In this document: in pieces, positions 17,250 to 25,843 of the stretch
Position numbering within the stretch: position 1 is the first letter of the stretch
How the letters are laid out: each line of letters opens with the position of its first letter
NCBI GenBank assembly: GCA_016716385.1
Contig: JADJWL010000009.1
Location: forward strand, 230,963 to 294,962
DNA length: 64,000 nt
Direction: 5' to 3'
Source: Bryobacterales bacterium
Lineage (GTDB): Bacteria > Acidobacteriota > Terriglobia > Bryobacterales > Bryobacteraceae
Notes under the pieces: model-generated
Seen by the model: the letters and a program-made list of their open reading frames with translations, nothing else
Databases searched by the model: none
What the model was told of the DNA's origin: nothing
Translations under genes and position numbers: made by a program

Positions 17250-17979
17250 AGCGGAAGATCGGAATGCGGTTCACCGGAAGCGGCGCCGTCAGCGTGAACG
17301 GCGCCAGCTTCCCTCCCGGATCGTCGAGCGGTGCCATCTCGACGCGGATGGCGCGCGGCCAGCGGTCGGATATCCAGCGGTTGCGCCACATCGCGGCCGG
17401 CAGTTGCGGGGGCGGCTGGGGCGCCAGTTCTTCATAAGAGAACCAGCAATACGCGAGACGGTCGGCCAGCACGAACGATCCCGGGCCGATCTCCACCGGC
17501 GCGAATGTGGGAAGGACGGCTCCCGTTTCGGGATCGGGCACCTGGCCAAGGCAGAAGCGTCCCGCCGAGAGCGGTCCCGTGTAGAGATGCTCGTTCACGA
17601 CGAGGCGGACACCGCGGCTGTCGGCGCCGGGAATCACCTGGAACTCAAGGATGCGGGGGTAGCCGCGCGAGGACTCCTGCAGCGAGTAAGACGACACGAA
17701 ACGCATGGTCTGCGGATCGCCCTGGAAGAAGGGAAACTGCATCGGCGGCGCATCGGGTGAGGCCATGCACGCCCCGATCACGGGCATGAACCCGCGTAAC
17801 TGCTGGTCGAGCGCGCGCCGGGCGCCGGTGACGCGCCGGTTGTCATTCAGACGCCTGTTCGTGCGATCGAGCGAATCCAGCCCGCCGCGCATCGCCATCA
17901 GGATGCCGAGCGACAGCACGCTGAGCAGCGTCACGGCCACCAGCACTTCCAACAGCGTGACTCCGCGTTCGCGCGTCAT
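17236..17979 (-). CDS. gspJ: Type II secretion minor pseudopilin GspJ
   Basis: 247 residues from ATG 17979, which overlaps the gspI stop (ATGA); the open frame upstream of it lacks coding character. Type IV pilin-like leader R-E-R-G-V-T-L-L-E-V-L-V-A-V followed by a hydrophobic helix, then a beta-rich domain of GspJ length with a conserved WFSYEE segment. It has two Cys that might form a disulphide. It is part of the pseudopilus tip complex (I-J-K). Confidence 0.85.
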   Translation of the reverse strand: MTRERGVTLLEVLVAVTLLSVLSLGILMAMRGGLDSLDRTNRRLNDNRRVTGARRALDQQLRGFMPVIGACMASPDAPPMQFPFFQGDPQTMRFVSSYSLQESSRGYPRILEFQVIPGADSRGVRLVVNEHLYTGPLSAGRFCLGQVPDPETGAVLPTFAPVEIGPGSFVLADRLAYCWFSYEELAPQPPPQLPAAMWRNRWISDRWPRAIRVEMAPLDDPGGKLAPFTLTAPLPVNRIPIFRYADL

Positions 17980-18395
17980 AGCCCGGTGTCTCCCGGCAGA
18001 AGCGTGCCGCGGCGGTAGCCTTCGAGCGAATAGGTGCGGCGGCTCTCGCCGTTCATCCACCAGACTTCCAGTTCAATTCGCTCGAGGATCGGTGAGCCGG
18101 GCGCCGCGCCCACCGGAACCTCGAACGGCATGACCCGCGCCCGCCATCCGCCTTTCGCGCCGCCCAACAGGGACGGATCGAACGGCTGTTCGACAGGGAT
18201 GAGGTGCGGCAGCCTCGGGTCGGTCAGCAACGCGTTCATCTGGGTGCGGGCCAACATGGCCGCGCGATCCGCTTCGGCGACCCGCGTGGCATTGCCCACA
18301 GACGTGGTCAGCGTCGAGAGCAGCGCCGCCACGGCGATTCCCATGATGCTCGTGGCGACCAGAACTTCGAGAAGCGTGAATCCACGGCGTTTCAT
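17976..18395 (-). CDS. gspI: Type II secretion minor pseudopilin GspI
   Basis: 139 residues. Clear prepilin peptidase site K-R-R-G|F-T-L-L-E-V-L-V-A-T with Glu at +5, a hydrophobic helix and a short globular domain ending in a WW-M-N-G segment typical of GspI. It overlaps its neighbours on both sides by four bases, so the pseudopilins are translated as a coupled set. Confidence 0.85.
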   Translation of the reverse strand: MKRRGFTLLEVLVATSIMGIAVAALLSTLTTSVGNATRVAEADRAAMLARTQMNALLTDPRLPHLIPVEQPFDPSLLGGAKGGWRARVMPFEVPVGAAPGSPILERIELEVWWMNGESRRTYSLEGYRRGTLLPGDTGL

Positions 18396-18853
18396 GCGGC
18401 GGGCCGCTCCACGACCGGGACGCCGGTGATTGGATCCAGACGCACGGTGCGCCGCCCGCCCCGCTCATTGATGAGGTCGATTGCGATCCGGGGCGGAGTC
18501 GCGCCCGGCAGCACGAGGAAGTAGCGCGGCTGTCCTTGATCGTCCGGCAGTCGCGGCGTCACGCCGAGAATGCGAACGCCTGCCGGCATCTCCAGCCTCC
18601 GCTCGCGTCCCTCCGGCAGCGCCCGTACCCACATCCGGTTGTTGGCCGGCTCGACCATCAGTTGGACGGGATTCTGACGTCTCTCCGCCCGGTGGACTGC
18701 AACGTTGAGTAACGCCGCGACACTGTCGGAGGCTTCGTTCAACCGCAGCGTGTCGAGCCCGGCAAAGACAGAAGGCAGACTCAATCCCGCCATCAGGCTG
18801 ACGATCGAGACCACCACCAGCATCTCCAGCAGGGTGACGCCGCGCCGGTTCAC
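18392..18853 (-). CDS. gspH: Type II secretion minor pseudopilin GspH
   Basis: 153 residues. Leader N-R-R-G|V-T-L-L-E-M-L-V-V-V, then a GspH/FimT-type domain (SVAALLNVAVHRAERRQNPVQL ... VRLDPITGVP). It is a minor pseudopilin in the pseudopilus. It overlaps gspG and gspI by four bases each. Confidence 0.85.
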   Translation of the reverse strand: MNRRGVTLLEMLVVVSIVSLMAGLSLPSVFAGLDTLRLNEASDSVAALLNVAVHRAERRQNPVQLMVEPANNRMWVRALPEGRERRLEMPAGVRILGVTPRLPDDQGQPRYFLVLPGATPPRIAIDLINERGGRRTVRLDPITGVPVVERPAA

Positions 18854-19296
18854 TTCCAGCTCACGATATCGGCGTTGATGCCATCGCCGCCGGGTTGGCC
18901 ATCGGCGCCGTAGCTGATGAGTTCAGGCTCGTCGCCGTGCTCGCTGGGAAACTTGTAGACGTACGGATTGCCCCAGGGGTCGAGCGGGACTTCCTTGCGC
19001 AGGTAGGGACCATCCCAGTTGTTGGCATTGGCGGGCCTCGTGCGCAGTGCTTCCAGTCCCTGCTCGGAGGTAGGGAAGTTGCCGGTGGCCATCTTGTACT
19101 GTGCCAGGCCGAGCAGGAAGTTGTTGATCTGGGTCTGCGCCGCCACCACGCGCGCCTTGTCGCTCTGCTTGAAAATATTCGGGGCCACCAGGGTGGCGAA
19201 CAGCGCGATGATCGTCACCACCACGAGCATTTCGATCAGGGTGACGCCCGCCTGTCTGCGGAGCCGTTTTCGCGGATTGGGTTTCATCTCATTCAC
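18850..19296 (-). CDS. gspG: Type II secretion major pseudopilin GspG
   Basis: 148 residues. Basic leader then A-G|V-T-L-I-E-M-L-V-V-V; the family-diagnostic segments LAQYKMATGNFPTSEQGLEAL, GPYLRKEVPLDPWGNPY and YGADGQPGGDGINADI are all present. The acidic calcium-binding loop near the C-terminus is conserved. It is the structural subunit of the pseudopilus. The leader (about 16 residues before the cleavage Gly) is longer than in most Proteobacteria. It overlaps gspF by four bases. Confidence 0.96.
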   Translation of the reverse strand: MNEMKPNPRKRLRRQAGVTLIEMLVVVTIIALFATLVAPNIFKQSDKARVVAAQTQINNFLLGLAQYKMATGNFPTSEQGLEALRTRPANANNWDGPYLRKEVPLDPWGNPYVYKFPSEHGDEPELISYGADGQPGGDGINADIVSWK

Positions 19297-20501
19297 AAAG
19301 CTACTTCGTTCATGCTGGTGATCGCCAGCAGCATGCTGAGGATCAGGCCTCCGACGACGAGGCCCATCACAAGAATCACGACGGGTTCGAACAGCGAAGT
19401 GAAGCGCTTGATCGCCGCCCGCGTATCGGTTTCGTAGATCTCCGCCATGCGGGCGAACATCTGGTCCAACCTTCCGGTTTCTTCGCCGACGCTCAGCAGA
19501 TGTCCCGCCAGCGGCGGAAACACGGCGGCGCGCCGCAGCGGAGCCGCAAGACCTTCGCCGCGTTTGACACCCATCGCCACGCCGTCGAGCGCCCCGGAAA
19601 TCTTCCGGTTATTCAGGATCGCCGCCGCGATCCCGATCGATTGCACGAGCGGCACCGCGTTGGCCACGAGTGTCGCCATCGCCCGCGCGAACCGCGCCGT
19701 TTCCGCCTTGCGCAACGCGTCGCCGAGCAGAGGCAGGCGCAAACGGAACGTGTCCCACCAGAGACGCCCCGTCGTGGTGCTGACATACGACTGGAAGCCC
19801 ACGACCACCGCGGCAATCAGCAGCGCCCCGGCCCACCACCAGTCCTGGAGCAGTTGGCTTGCCTCAAGCATGATCTGCGTGGGCAGCGGCATCCGGATGC
19901 GGGATTCCTCGAACACTGCCGCGAAGCGCGGCACGACAAACTGCAGCAGGACGATGATCGACCCGAAGCCGACGAGCGCCAGCAATGCCGGGTACATCAG
20001 CGAGGTCACGATGAAGCCGCGCAGTTCGTCGCGGGCGCGCTCGAACTCCGCCAGGCGTTCGAAGACCGTGGCCAGAGAGCCGGACGCTTCGCCCGCGCGC
20101 ACCATGTTCACGTACAGCTCGCTGAACCAGCCCGGATGCGCCCCGAGGCTGTCGGCCAGAGACCGGCCCCCTTTGAGCAGGCGCAACACGTCCATCAGGA
20201 TCGAGCGGAACTCCCCCCGTTCGGTCAACTCACTGGCGATCGACAGCGCGCGGTCGAGCGGGACTCCGGCATTCAGCAGCGTCGACAGTTCCTGCGTGAA
20301 GAACAGCACATCGCGATGCCGGCCCTGGAGCGCCACGGGCAGCTTCATGGACGGGCCCGACTTCTGCGCCTGCGCACCTACATAGAGCGGCGCCAGGCCC
20401 TGCCGGCGCAATTCGCGAGCGGCGGTCTTCTCCGAATCGGCCGTCAGACTCCCGGTACGGGTCTTGCCATCCGCCGCCACTGCGCGAAAGAAGTACGTCA
20501 T
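19293..20501 (-). CDS. gspF: Type II secretion inner-membrane platform protein GspF
   Basis: 402 residues with two T2SSF domains, each with the G-x-PL-x-x-AL pattern (LLNAGVPLDRALSIAS and LVANAVPLVQSIGIAA), and three transmembrane helices (about 168-188, 220-240, 370-395). The C-terminal motif FEPVVILVMGLVVGGLILSMLLAI is typical. It is the central membrane protein that couples the GspE ATPase to pseudopilin assembly. It lies 4 bases after gspE. Confidence 0.95.
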   Translation of the reverse strand: MTYFFRAVAADGKTRTGSLTADSEKTAARELRRQGLAPLYVGAQAQKSGPSMKLPVALQGRHRDVLFFTQELSTLLNAGVPLDRALSIASELTERGEFRSILMDVLRLLKGGRSLADSLGAHPGWFSELYVNMVRAGEASGSLATVFERLAEFERARDELRGFIVTSLMYPALLALVGFGSIIVLLQFVVPRFAAVFEESRIRMPLPTQIMLEASQLLQDWWWAGALLIAAVVVGFQSYVSTTTGRLWWDTFRLRLPLLGDALRKAETARFARAMATLVANAVPLVQSIGIAAAILNNRKISGALDGVAMGVKRGEGLAAPLRRAAVFPPLAGHLLSVGEETGRLDQMFARMAEIYETDTRAAIKRFTSLFEPVVILVMGLVVGGLILSMLLAITSMNEVAL

Positions 20502-20505
20502 CGCG

Positions 20506-22140
20506 TCAGAACTCCTGGGTCACCCGCAGAACCTCGTCCGGCGTCGTCATGCCGCGCCGCACTTTGTCCCAGCCGTCTTCGCGCAGCGTGCGCATCCCGT
20601 TGCGGCGCGCGGCCGCGGTGATCTGGGAGGCATCCGCGTCCGCCATAATCAGCCGGCGGATTTCGTCGTTCAGCTCCATCAGCTCGAAGATCCCCACACG
20701 CGACGTGTACCCGGTGCCGGCACAGGCCTCGCAGCCCGCGCCGCGCCACGTGCCGATGGTCTCGCCGTCCGGCGTCACCACCGTTCCGCCGGGCGTCTTG
20801 CAGTGAGGGCAGATCAGACGCACAAGACGCTGCGCGAGCACGCTCACAAGCGACGAGGTCAGCAGGTAATTCTCCACGCCCATATCGGCGAGGCGCGTCA
20901 CGGCGCTCGGAGCATCGTTCGTGTGCAGGGTCGAGTAGACCATGTGCCCGGTGAGGGCGGAACGGATCGCAATATCGGCCGTCTCGCGATCGCGGATCTC
21001 ACCGACCATGATGACGTCGGGATCCTGGCGGACAATGTGGCGCAGGCCGGCGGCGAACGTCAGTCCGATCTGCGGATTCACGTGGATCTGGTTGATGCCG
21101 TCCATCTGGTATTCCACCGGATCCTCGATCGTGATGATCTTCTTGTCTGGAATGTTGATCCGCTTGAGCGCCGAGTACAGCGTCGTGGACTTGCCGCTGC
21201 CCGTCGGGCCGGTCACCAGAAAGATGCCGTGCGGCAGCGACGTGTAGTGCTCCATGCGCGACAGCATGTGGTCGTCGAAGCCGAGGCGGCGCAGATCGTA
21301 AAAATCTCCCGCTGAGCGGTCGAGGATGCGCATCACGACACTCTCGCCGTAGAGCGTGGGCAGCGTCGACACGCGCAAATCGACCTCGCGCCCGAGTGTC
21401 TTCACCTTGATGCGCCCGTCCTGCGGCAGGCGCCGTTCGGCGATATTTAGCTTGGCCATCAGCTTCAGGCGCGAAATGATGGCCGCCTTCAACTCCCGCG
21501 GCGGCTGTTCCTGGTTGAACAGGACTCCATCCACACGGAAACGGATGCGGAATTCCTTTTCGAACGGCTCGATGTGGATGTCGCTGGCGCGCCGCTCGAC
21601 AGCCTGCGCGATCATTGCGTTCACCAGGCGGATGACCGGCGCCTCGCTGGCCATATCGCGCAAGTGCTCGAGGTCCTGCTCGTCGGATTCCGATGGAATG
21701 CCGGAATCAGTCTGCTGGTCCGCCTTCCCGTAGAACTCATCGATAGCGTCGAGGATCTCCTGCTCGACCGCGAGCGCGGCGATCACCTTGAAGCCGCTAT
21801 ATCCACGCACTGCCGCGATCGATTCGAAGTCCAGGGGATCGGCCATCGCCACCGTCAGGGTTGCATCGTGCAGCGCGTACGGGATGAGACGGCACTGGCG
21901 CAGGAAGCGCGGCGAGAGGCCCTCCAACTCCGGGGCGGCAGGCGGCGGCTGATCCGGCGTCACCAGAGGCACGCCGAGTTGCTCGGCCAGCGCCGCCGTC
22001 ACGTCACGCGACGCAACGAAGCCCAGATCGACCAGAATCTTTCCCAGCTTGTCTTCGCGCTCGCGCTGCAATTCCAGCGCGCGTTCCAGATCGTCCGGTT
22101 CGATCAGCTTGCGTGCGAGCAGGATTTCGCCCAGGCGCAT
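20506..22140 (-). CDS. gspE: Type II secretion ATPase GspE
   Basis: 544 residues. Order: two MshEN-type N1 modules (LGEILLARKLIEPDDLERAL, LGKILVDLGFV), the N2 domain, a RecA-like ATPase with Walker A GPTGSGKSTTL near residue 310, an Asp box (EDPVEYQMDGINQ), Walker B (VIMVGEIRD) and a His box (TGHMVYSTLHTND). A four-Cys zinc module (CPHC ... CEAC) sits near residue 455-485. It hydrolyses ATP in the cytoplasm to drive pseudopilus growth. It is six bases downstream of the small secreted-protein gene. Confidence 0.96.
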   Translation of the reverse strand: MRLGEILLARKLIEPDDLERALELQREREDKLGKILVDLGFVASRDVTAALAEQLGVPLVTPDQPPPAAPELEGLSPRFLRQCRLIPYALHDATLTVAMADPLDFESIAAVRGYSGFKVIAALAVEQEILDAIDEFYGKADQQTDSGIPSESDEQDLEHLRDMASEAPVIRLVNAMIAQAVERRASDIHIEPFEKEFRIRFRVDGVLFNQEQPPRELKAAIISRLKLMAKLNIAERRLPQDGRIKVKTLGREVDLRVSTLPTLYGESVVMRILDRSAGDFYDLRRLGFDDHMLSRMEHYTSLPHGIFLVTGPTGSGKSTTLYSALKRINIPDKKIITIEDPVEYQMDGINQIHVNPQIGLTFAAGLRHIVRQDPDVIMVGEIRDRETADIAIRSALTGHMVYSTLHTNDAPSAVTRLADMGVENYLLTSSLVSVLAQRLVRLICPHCKTPGGTVVTPDGETIGTWRGAGCEACAGTGYTSRVGIFELMELNDEIRRLIMADADASQITAAARRNGMRTLREDGWDKVRRGMTTPDEVLRVTQEF

Positions 22141-22146
22141 AAGTGG

Positions 22147-22677
22147 CTAGAAGTCCTCCACCACCGCCAGAGCGGCTTCGGCGGGGACCCGGCCCAGCTT
22201 GGCGTCCAGCAGCCTGGCGCGCTCGCCCTGCATCAGGATGTGCGCGGGCAGGCCCTCGGTGTTCTCGTACGGCAGGTACAGCAGCCGCACACCCAGCACG
22301 ATGCGCTCGGTGGCGGGCACGTCGTCGAGCGACGCGGCGGCAGACAGCAGCATCTCGCGCATCGTCCTGCGCAAATGCGGCAGCCGTTCGATCTTGCGCT
22401 CATGCAGACGCACGATGTCCTCCGGAGAAATCGTCTGCCGGAACGGGCTCAGCGTCGGACCCATGATGAGGTTCACCTCCGCCGTGAAGACGGCGCCGTA
22501 GCCGGCCAGGTGCAGCCCGCGCGTGTTTCCCACGAGCGTGAACGGGTTGTCGCCCAGCCGCAGCAGACTTTGGTCGAAGCTCTTCTCCATCGCCGCCACC
22601 GACGAGCGGCGCACCTTCGCCGGCTGCGCCGAGATCACGCTCAGGCAAAGCAGAATGGCCACCGCGGCGGCTCTCAT
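22147..22677 (-). CDS. Small secreted protein between anti-sigma factor and gspE, unknown function
   Basis: 176 residues from ATG 22677, overlapping the anti-sigma stop (ATGA). Signal peptide RAAAVAILLCLSVISAQ. The mature domain is mixed alpha/beta with TRGLHLAGYGAVFTAEVNLI, a segment that reads like a small ligand-binding or protease-inhibitor-like beta sheet, followed by a helix-rich half. No catalytic motif is recognised. Its fixed place between a sigma/anti-sigma pair and T2SS genes suggests a signal-sensing or secretion-related role, which is inference from context only. Confidence 0.72.
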   Translation of the reverse strand: MRAAAVAILLCLSVISAQPAKVRRSSVAAMEKSFDQSLLRLGDNPFTLVGNTRGLHLAGYGAVFTAEVNLIMGPTLSPFRQTISPEDIVRLHERKIERLPHLRRTMREMLLSAAASLDDVPATERIVLGVRLLYLPYENTEGLPAHILMQGERARLLDAKLGRVPAEAALAVVEDF

Positions 22678-23258
22678 CGCATGCCTCCCACATCGAGACT
22701 CGCGCGATGCATGTACTTCAACTGCCGCTCGATGTAATCGAGTGAGGCATTGGTCGCCTCGTGGTCGCGCTGGCGCTCCTGCCGCAGCTTCTGCTCGGCG
22801 GCGGAAACCAGTTGCGCCGAACGCTCCGCGTAGCGTTCCTCGGACGAGGAGACGGCCTGGACGATCTCGCGCCGGATCTCCGCCCTCACCGCCTCGATGT
22901 CGACCGCGGGCGCCTGCGCGACCGGCGGCGGCGCCGGCGCCGGTCGGAGCGCGTGGAACACAAGCGCAGCCGACAGCATGACGGACGCCGCGAACACCAG
23001 CCGCGGCCCCGAAGCCCAGAACGCCCGCCACCAGCGCAACACGGGCGACGGCTCGTAGACGCGGTCCGAAACAAACGCGATCCGCTGGGGGAGTTCCTCG
23101 TCGCGCAGCGCCAGCAGCGCGGCGCGCGCCGTTTCCAACTCCCGCAGTTCGGCACGGCAGGCATCGCAGCCGGTTACGTGCGCGTCCATGCGGAGGCGTG
23201 CGTCTTCCTCTAACTCACCAAAGAAGTAATCGCGTACGTCATGCGGCGCGCAATTCAT
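22674..23258 (-). CDS. Zinc-finger anti-sigma factor
   Basis: 194 residues from ATG 23258 (ATGA overlap with the sigma gene stop). N-terminal ZAS-type zinc finger: H-x3-C-x2-C in HVTGCDACRAEL near residue 27-35, preceded by a Cys at position 3. One transmembrane helix at about residues 88-107 (LVFAASVMLSAALVFHAL), then a Pro-rich stretch and a long extracytoplasmic coiled coil (AEIRREIVQAVSSSEERYAERSAQ, broken here only for description). The topology is that of a membrane anti-sigma factor that holds an ECF sigma factor at the membrane until a periplasmic signal arrives. It is translationally coupled to the sigma gene. Confidence 0.88.
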   Translation of the reverse strand: MNCAPHDVRDYFFGELEEDARLRMDAHVTGCDACRAELRELETARAALLALRDEELPQRIAFVSDRVYEPSPVLRWWRAFWASGPRLVFAASVMLSAALVFHALRPAPAPPPVAQAPAVDIEAVRAEIRREIVQAVSSSEERYAERSAQLVSAAEQKLRQERQRDHEATNASLDYIERQLKYMHRASLDVGGMR

Positions 23259-23815
23259 CTCTTCCCTCCGGACTCGATCGGAGACAGGCGGGTCTTCAGG
23301 ATGCCGAACGCCGTGTACAGCCGCGACTTGACCGTCGACACCGGACACCCCAGAATCTCCGCCATCTCTTCGAACTTGAATCCCTGGTACACCTTCAACA
23401 CCACAGCCTCGCGTTGTTCGGCCGTCAGCCGTTCGAGCGCAGAGGCCACCGCCAGGCTGAGTTCGAGCGGGAGAATTCCCGCTCCGCCCACCGCCACTGC
23501 CATCCCGGTTGCCTGCTCGGATTCCTCGGCGGATTCCGGCCTCCGTTTCCGGAACAGCGAATGCGCCTCGTTGTGAGCGATCCGGAAGAGCCAGGCGGCA
23601 AACCGCGCCGGATCGTCCAGCTTGCGCAGGTTCTGATACGCCTTGAGGAACACGTCCTGGCAGACATCCAGGGCATCCTCGCGGTTCCCCACCAGCCGCA
23701 GCAGGTAGTTGTACACCCGCTTCTCCCACCGGGACACGAGGAGGTTGAACGCATCCACGTCGCCGCGGCGCGCCCGCTCAATGAGGTCGCCATCCTCGAC
23801 CGGACGGAAGATCAA
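23255..23815 (-). CDS. ECF-family RNA polymerase sigma factor (TTG start)
   Basis: 186 residues. I choose TTG 23815 because an AGGAG ribosome-binding site lies 8 bases upstream and the protein then begins just before region 2 (EDGDLIERARRGDVDAFN). Region 2: DALDVCQDVFLKAYQNLRKL, FAAWLFRIAHN. Region 4: LTAEQREAVVLKVYQGFKFEEMAEILGCPVSTVKSRL. This is a typical ECF sigma-70 factor. The frame stays open further upstream but runs into the divergent lipoprotein gene. It heads an operon with its anti-sigma factor and the whole T2SS gene set. Self-activation of this operon is likely but not shown by any visible promoter motif I can assign. Confidence 0.88.
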   Translation of the reverse strand: MIFRPVEDGDLIERARRGDVDAFNLLVSRWEKRVYNYLLRLVGNREDALDVCQDVFLKAYQNLRKLDDPARFAAWLFRIAHNEAHSLFRKRRPESAEESEQATGMAVAVGGAGILPLELSLAVASALERLTAEQREAVVLKVYQGFKFEEMAEILGCPVSTVKSRLYTAFGILKTRLSPIESGGKR

Positions 23816-23905
23816 ACTGGCTGCTCCTGTGTACAAGACGCCGGCGGAGCGGAAAAAGTCGGCCTCGGCATTTCTTTTCCACTGTGGCACACTGCGGGAC
23901 CGGGG

Positions 23906-23911
23906 TAGAAT
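23906..23911 (+). promoter_or_regulatory. TAGAAT -10-like hexamer, 7 bases before the start codon
   Basis: TAGAAT lies 7 bases before ATG 23919, so transcription would begin at or very near the start codon. The same string TAGAATCGGGCTT recurs at 46861 before the PIG-L gene. No clear -35 is seen. Leaderless translation is an inference. Confidence 0.5.
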
Positions 23912-23918
23912 CGGGCTT

Positions 23919-24953
23919 ATGCGAATCAAGCTGAGCCAGGCGCTGTTGATCGGCTGCGCCGCCCTCGCAGGGTGTGGCGGCGCCCCGAAGGAAGCCGAAG
24001 AACCGAAGACGGAGACTATGAAATTTGAAGTGGTAGGGACCATCGACAAGATCGACCCCGCGCTCGACGGGATTGTGCCCACGAGCGCCCCGATCGAGAA
24101 ACTGGCCTCGGGCTTCACGTTTACCGAAGGTCCGGTGTGGTTTGACGAAGGATATCTGCTGTTCAGCGACATCCCGAATAACGTCATCGTCAAGTGGACG
24201 CCGGACGGGCAGACCAGCGAGTTCCTGAAGCCGAGCGGCTACGACGGTGACGACGCCCCTCCCGGCGCCTTCATCGGCTCCAACGGCCTCATCAAGGATA
24301 AAGAAGGCCGGCTCGTCATCTGCCAGCACGGCAACGGACAGATGGTTCGCCTGGAGAAGGACGGATCGAAAACCGTACTCGCCGCCAAGTACGAGGGCAA
24401 GCGGCTGAACAGCCCGAATGACGCCGTCTACAAGTCCAATGGCGATCTCTACTTCACCGATCCGCCGTACGGCTTCGTGAAGCAGGACGACGACCCGAAG
24501 AAAGAGTTGCCGTTCAACGGGGTCTACCGTCTGACGCCAGATGGCAAGTTGGACCTTCTGACGAAGGATCTGACCCGCCCGAACGGCCTGGCGTTCTCTC
24601 CCGACGAGAAATATCTTTACATCGCCAACTCCGACCCGGCGAAGAAGATCTGGATGCGGTATGAGGTGAAGGCCGACGGCACACTCGCGAGCGGGCAGGT
24701 CTTCGCCGACGTCACGACGCAGGAAGCGCCGGGACTGCCGGACGGCCTGAAGATCGACAAGTTCGGCAACCTGTACTGCACGGGACCGGGCGGCGTCTGG
24801 GTGTTCAACCCCGGCGGGAAGCACCTCGGCACGATCCGTCCGCCGGAGACGCCGGCCAACGTCACCTTCGGCGACGCCGATGGGCAGATGCTTTACATGA
24901 CGGCGCGAACCGGGCTCTACCGCGTGCGGCTGAACGTCGAAGGCATTCGCTAG
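23919..24953 (+). CDS. SMP-30/gluconolactonase-like lipoprotein
   Basis: 344 residues from ATG 23919; this start gives a lipoprotein signal peptide with lipobox L-A-G-C (Cys 19). The body is a six-bladed beta-propeller of the SMP-30/gluconolactonase/LRE family: FTFTEGPVWFDEGYLLFSD (metal-ligand Glu in EGP), LNSPNDAVYKSNGDLYFTDPPYG (Asn and Asp ligands) and RPNGLAFSPDEKYLYIAN. The family hydrolyses lactones of sugar acids using one divalent metal. It is probably anchored in the outer or inner membrane facing the periplasm. Divergent from the sigma factor with 103 bases between starts; it overlaps the following minus-strand gene tail-to-tail by 4 bases. Confidence 0.9.
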   Translation: MRIKLSQALLIGCAALAGCGGAPKEAEEPKTETMKFEVVGTIDKIDPALDGIVPTSAPIEKLASGFTFTEGPVWFDEGYLLFSDIPNNVIVKWTPDGQTSEFLKPSGYDGDDAPPGAFIGSNGLIKDKEGRLVICQHGNGQMVRLEKDGSKTVLAAKYEGKRLNSPNDAVYKSNGDLYFTDPPYGFVKQDDDPKKELPFNGVYRLTPDGKLDLLTKDLTRPNGLAFSPDEKYLYIANSDPAKKIWMRYEVKADGTLASGQVFADVTTQEAPGLPDGLKIDKFGNLYCTGPGGVWVFNPGGKHLGTIRPPETPANVTFGDADGQMLYMTARTGLYRVRLNVEGIR

Positions 24954-25792
24954 ACGGACCTGTCCGCGAGGAACGCGACCAGCGCCGCCGCGACGGCCTC
25001 GGGTTGCTCGACGCCCAGGTCGTGGCCGCCGTCGGCGATCTCAACCAGGGAGCCCCGACGCAAGCGCCGGGTCATCGCAGCCGCGGTTTCCGGTGAGAGC
25101 AGGCTGCTCTCACGGCCGCGAATAACCAGAGCCGGATTTTGCACTTGGTCCAGCGCCATCCACAGCTCTTCGGCGCGTGCGTTCGGGCTGAACTCCGTCA
25201 AACCCGCAGCGTCGAAGCGCCAGACCCACTTGCCGGCGGGTCCCTCCCGGAGGGCGTGCCGCACGTAGTGACGCATGTAGGTTTCCTGCGCAAGCGGATT
25301 GCCGGCCATCCAGGCGCTCACCGCCCGCTCCATGTCGGCATAGGCCGCCCCGGCGAACTCCGTCAGCATCGCCGGCAACTGGTGATGCGCCCACTCCGTC
25401 GTCACGCTGTCCGGACCGATGTCGATCAGAATCAACCGCCCCACGCGATCCGGACGACGCGCCGCGGCGAGCAGCGCGTTGATCCCGCCCATCGAGTGGC
25501 CCGCCAGGTGGGGCCGCACCAACCCGAGCGAATCGATGACCGCCAGGATGTCGGCCGCCATCGCTTCGGGCGTGTAGGGAGGGTTCCAGTCGCTCAGCCC
25601 GTGTCCTCGCTGGTCGAGCGCAAGGATGCGATGGTTCCGGGCGGCCTGTGCGAACAGGGCGTCCCACTCGTAGGCGTGGCCCATGATCCCGTGCAGAAAC
25701 AGGATCGGCGGAGCCGAGCGAGGGCCGAGGTCCCGGAAATGGAAGCGCAGCCCGTTGGCCCGGACCCACATGTTTCCGTCGATGATCTCCAT
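24950..25792 (-). CDS. Alpha/beta-fold hydrolase
   Basis: 280 residues. Canonical alpha/beta hydrolase landmarks: oxyanion-hole HGIMGH, DQRGHGLSDW, the nucleophile elbow GHSMGG, and the late catalytic His in GGHDLGVEQP. The acid residue is probably the Glu/Asp around VIRGRESS. There is no signal peptide, so it is cytoplasmic. The substrate is unknown. It stands alone: tail-to-tail with the SMP-30 gene and 51 bases from the pspA stop. Confidence 0.85.
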   Translation of the reverse strand: MEIIDGNMWVRANGLRFHFRDLGPRSAPPILFLHGIMGHAYEWDALFAQAARNHRILALDQRGHGLSDWNPPYTPEAMAADILAVIDSLGLVRPHLAGHSMGGINALLAAARRPDRVGRLILIDIGPDSVTTEWAHHQLPAMLTEFAGAAYADMERAVSAWMAGNPLAQETYMRHYVRHALREGPAGKWVWRFDAAGLTEFSPNARAEELWMALDQVQNPALVIRGRESSLLSPETAAAMTRRLRRGSLVEIADGGHDLGVEQPEAVAAALVAFLADRSV

Positions 25793-25843
25793 ACAGAGAC
25801 CGTGCGGGATCCCGCCGCCGGGCCGATCACACGCAGGGGAATC

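Noticed and set aside
19500..20621. 373-codon plus-strand open frame opposite gspF/gspE
   Set aside because: Antisense to conserved T2SS genes; no coding signature.
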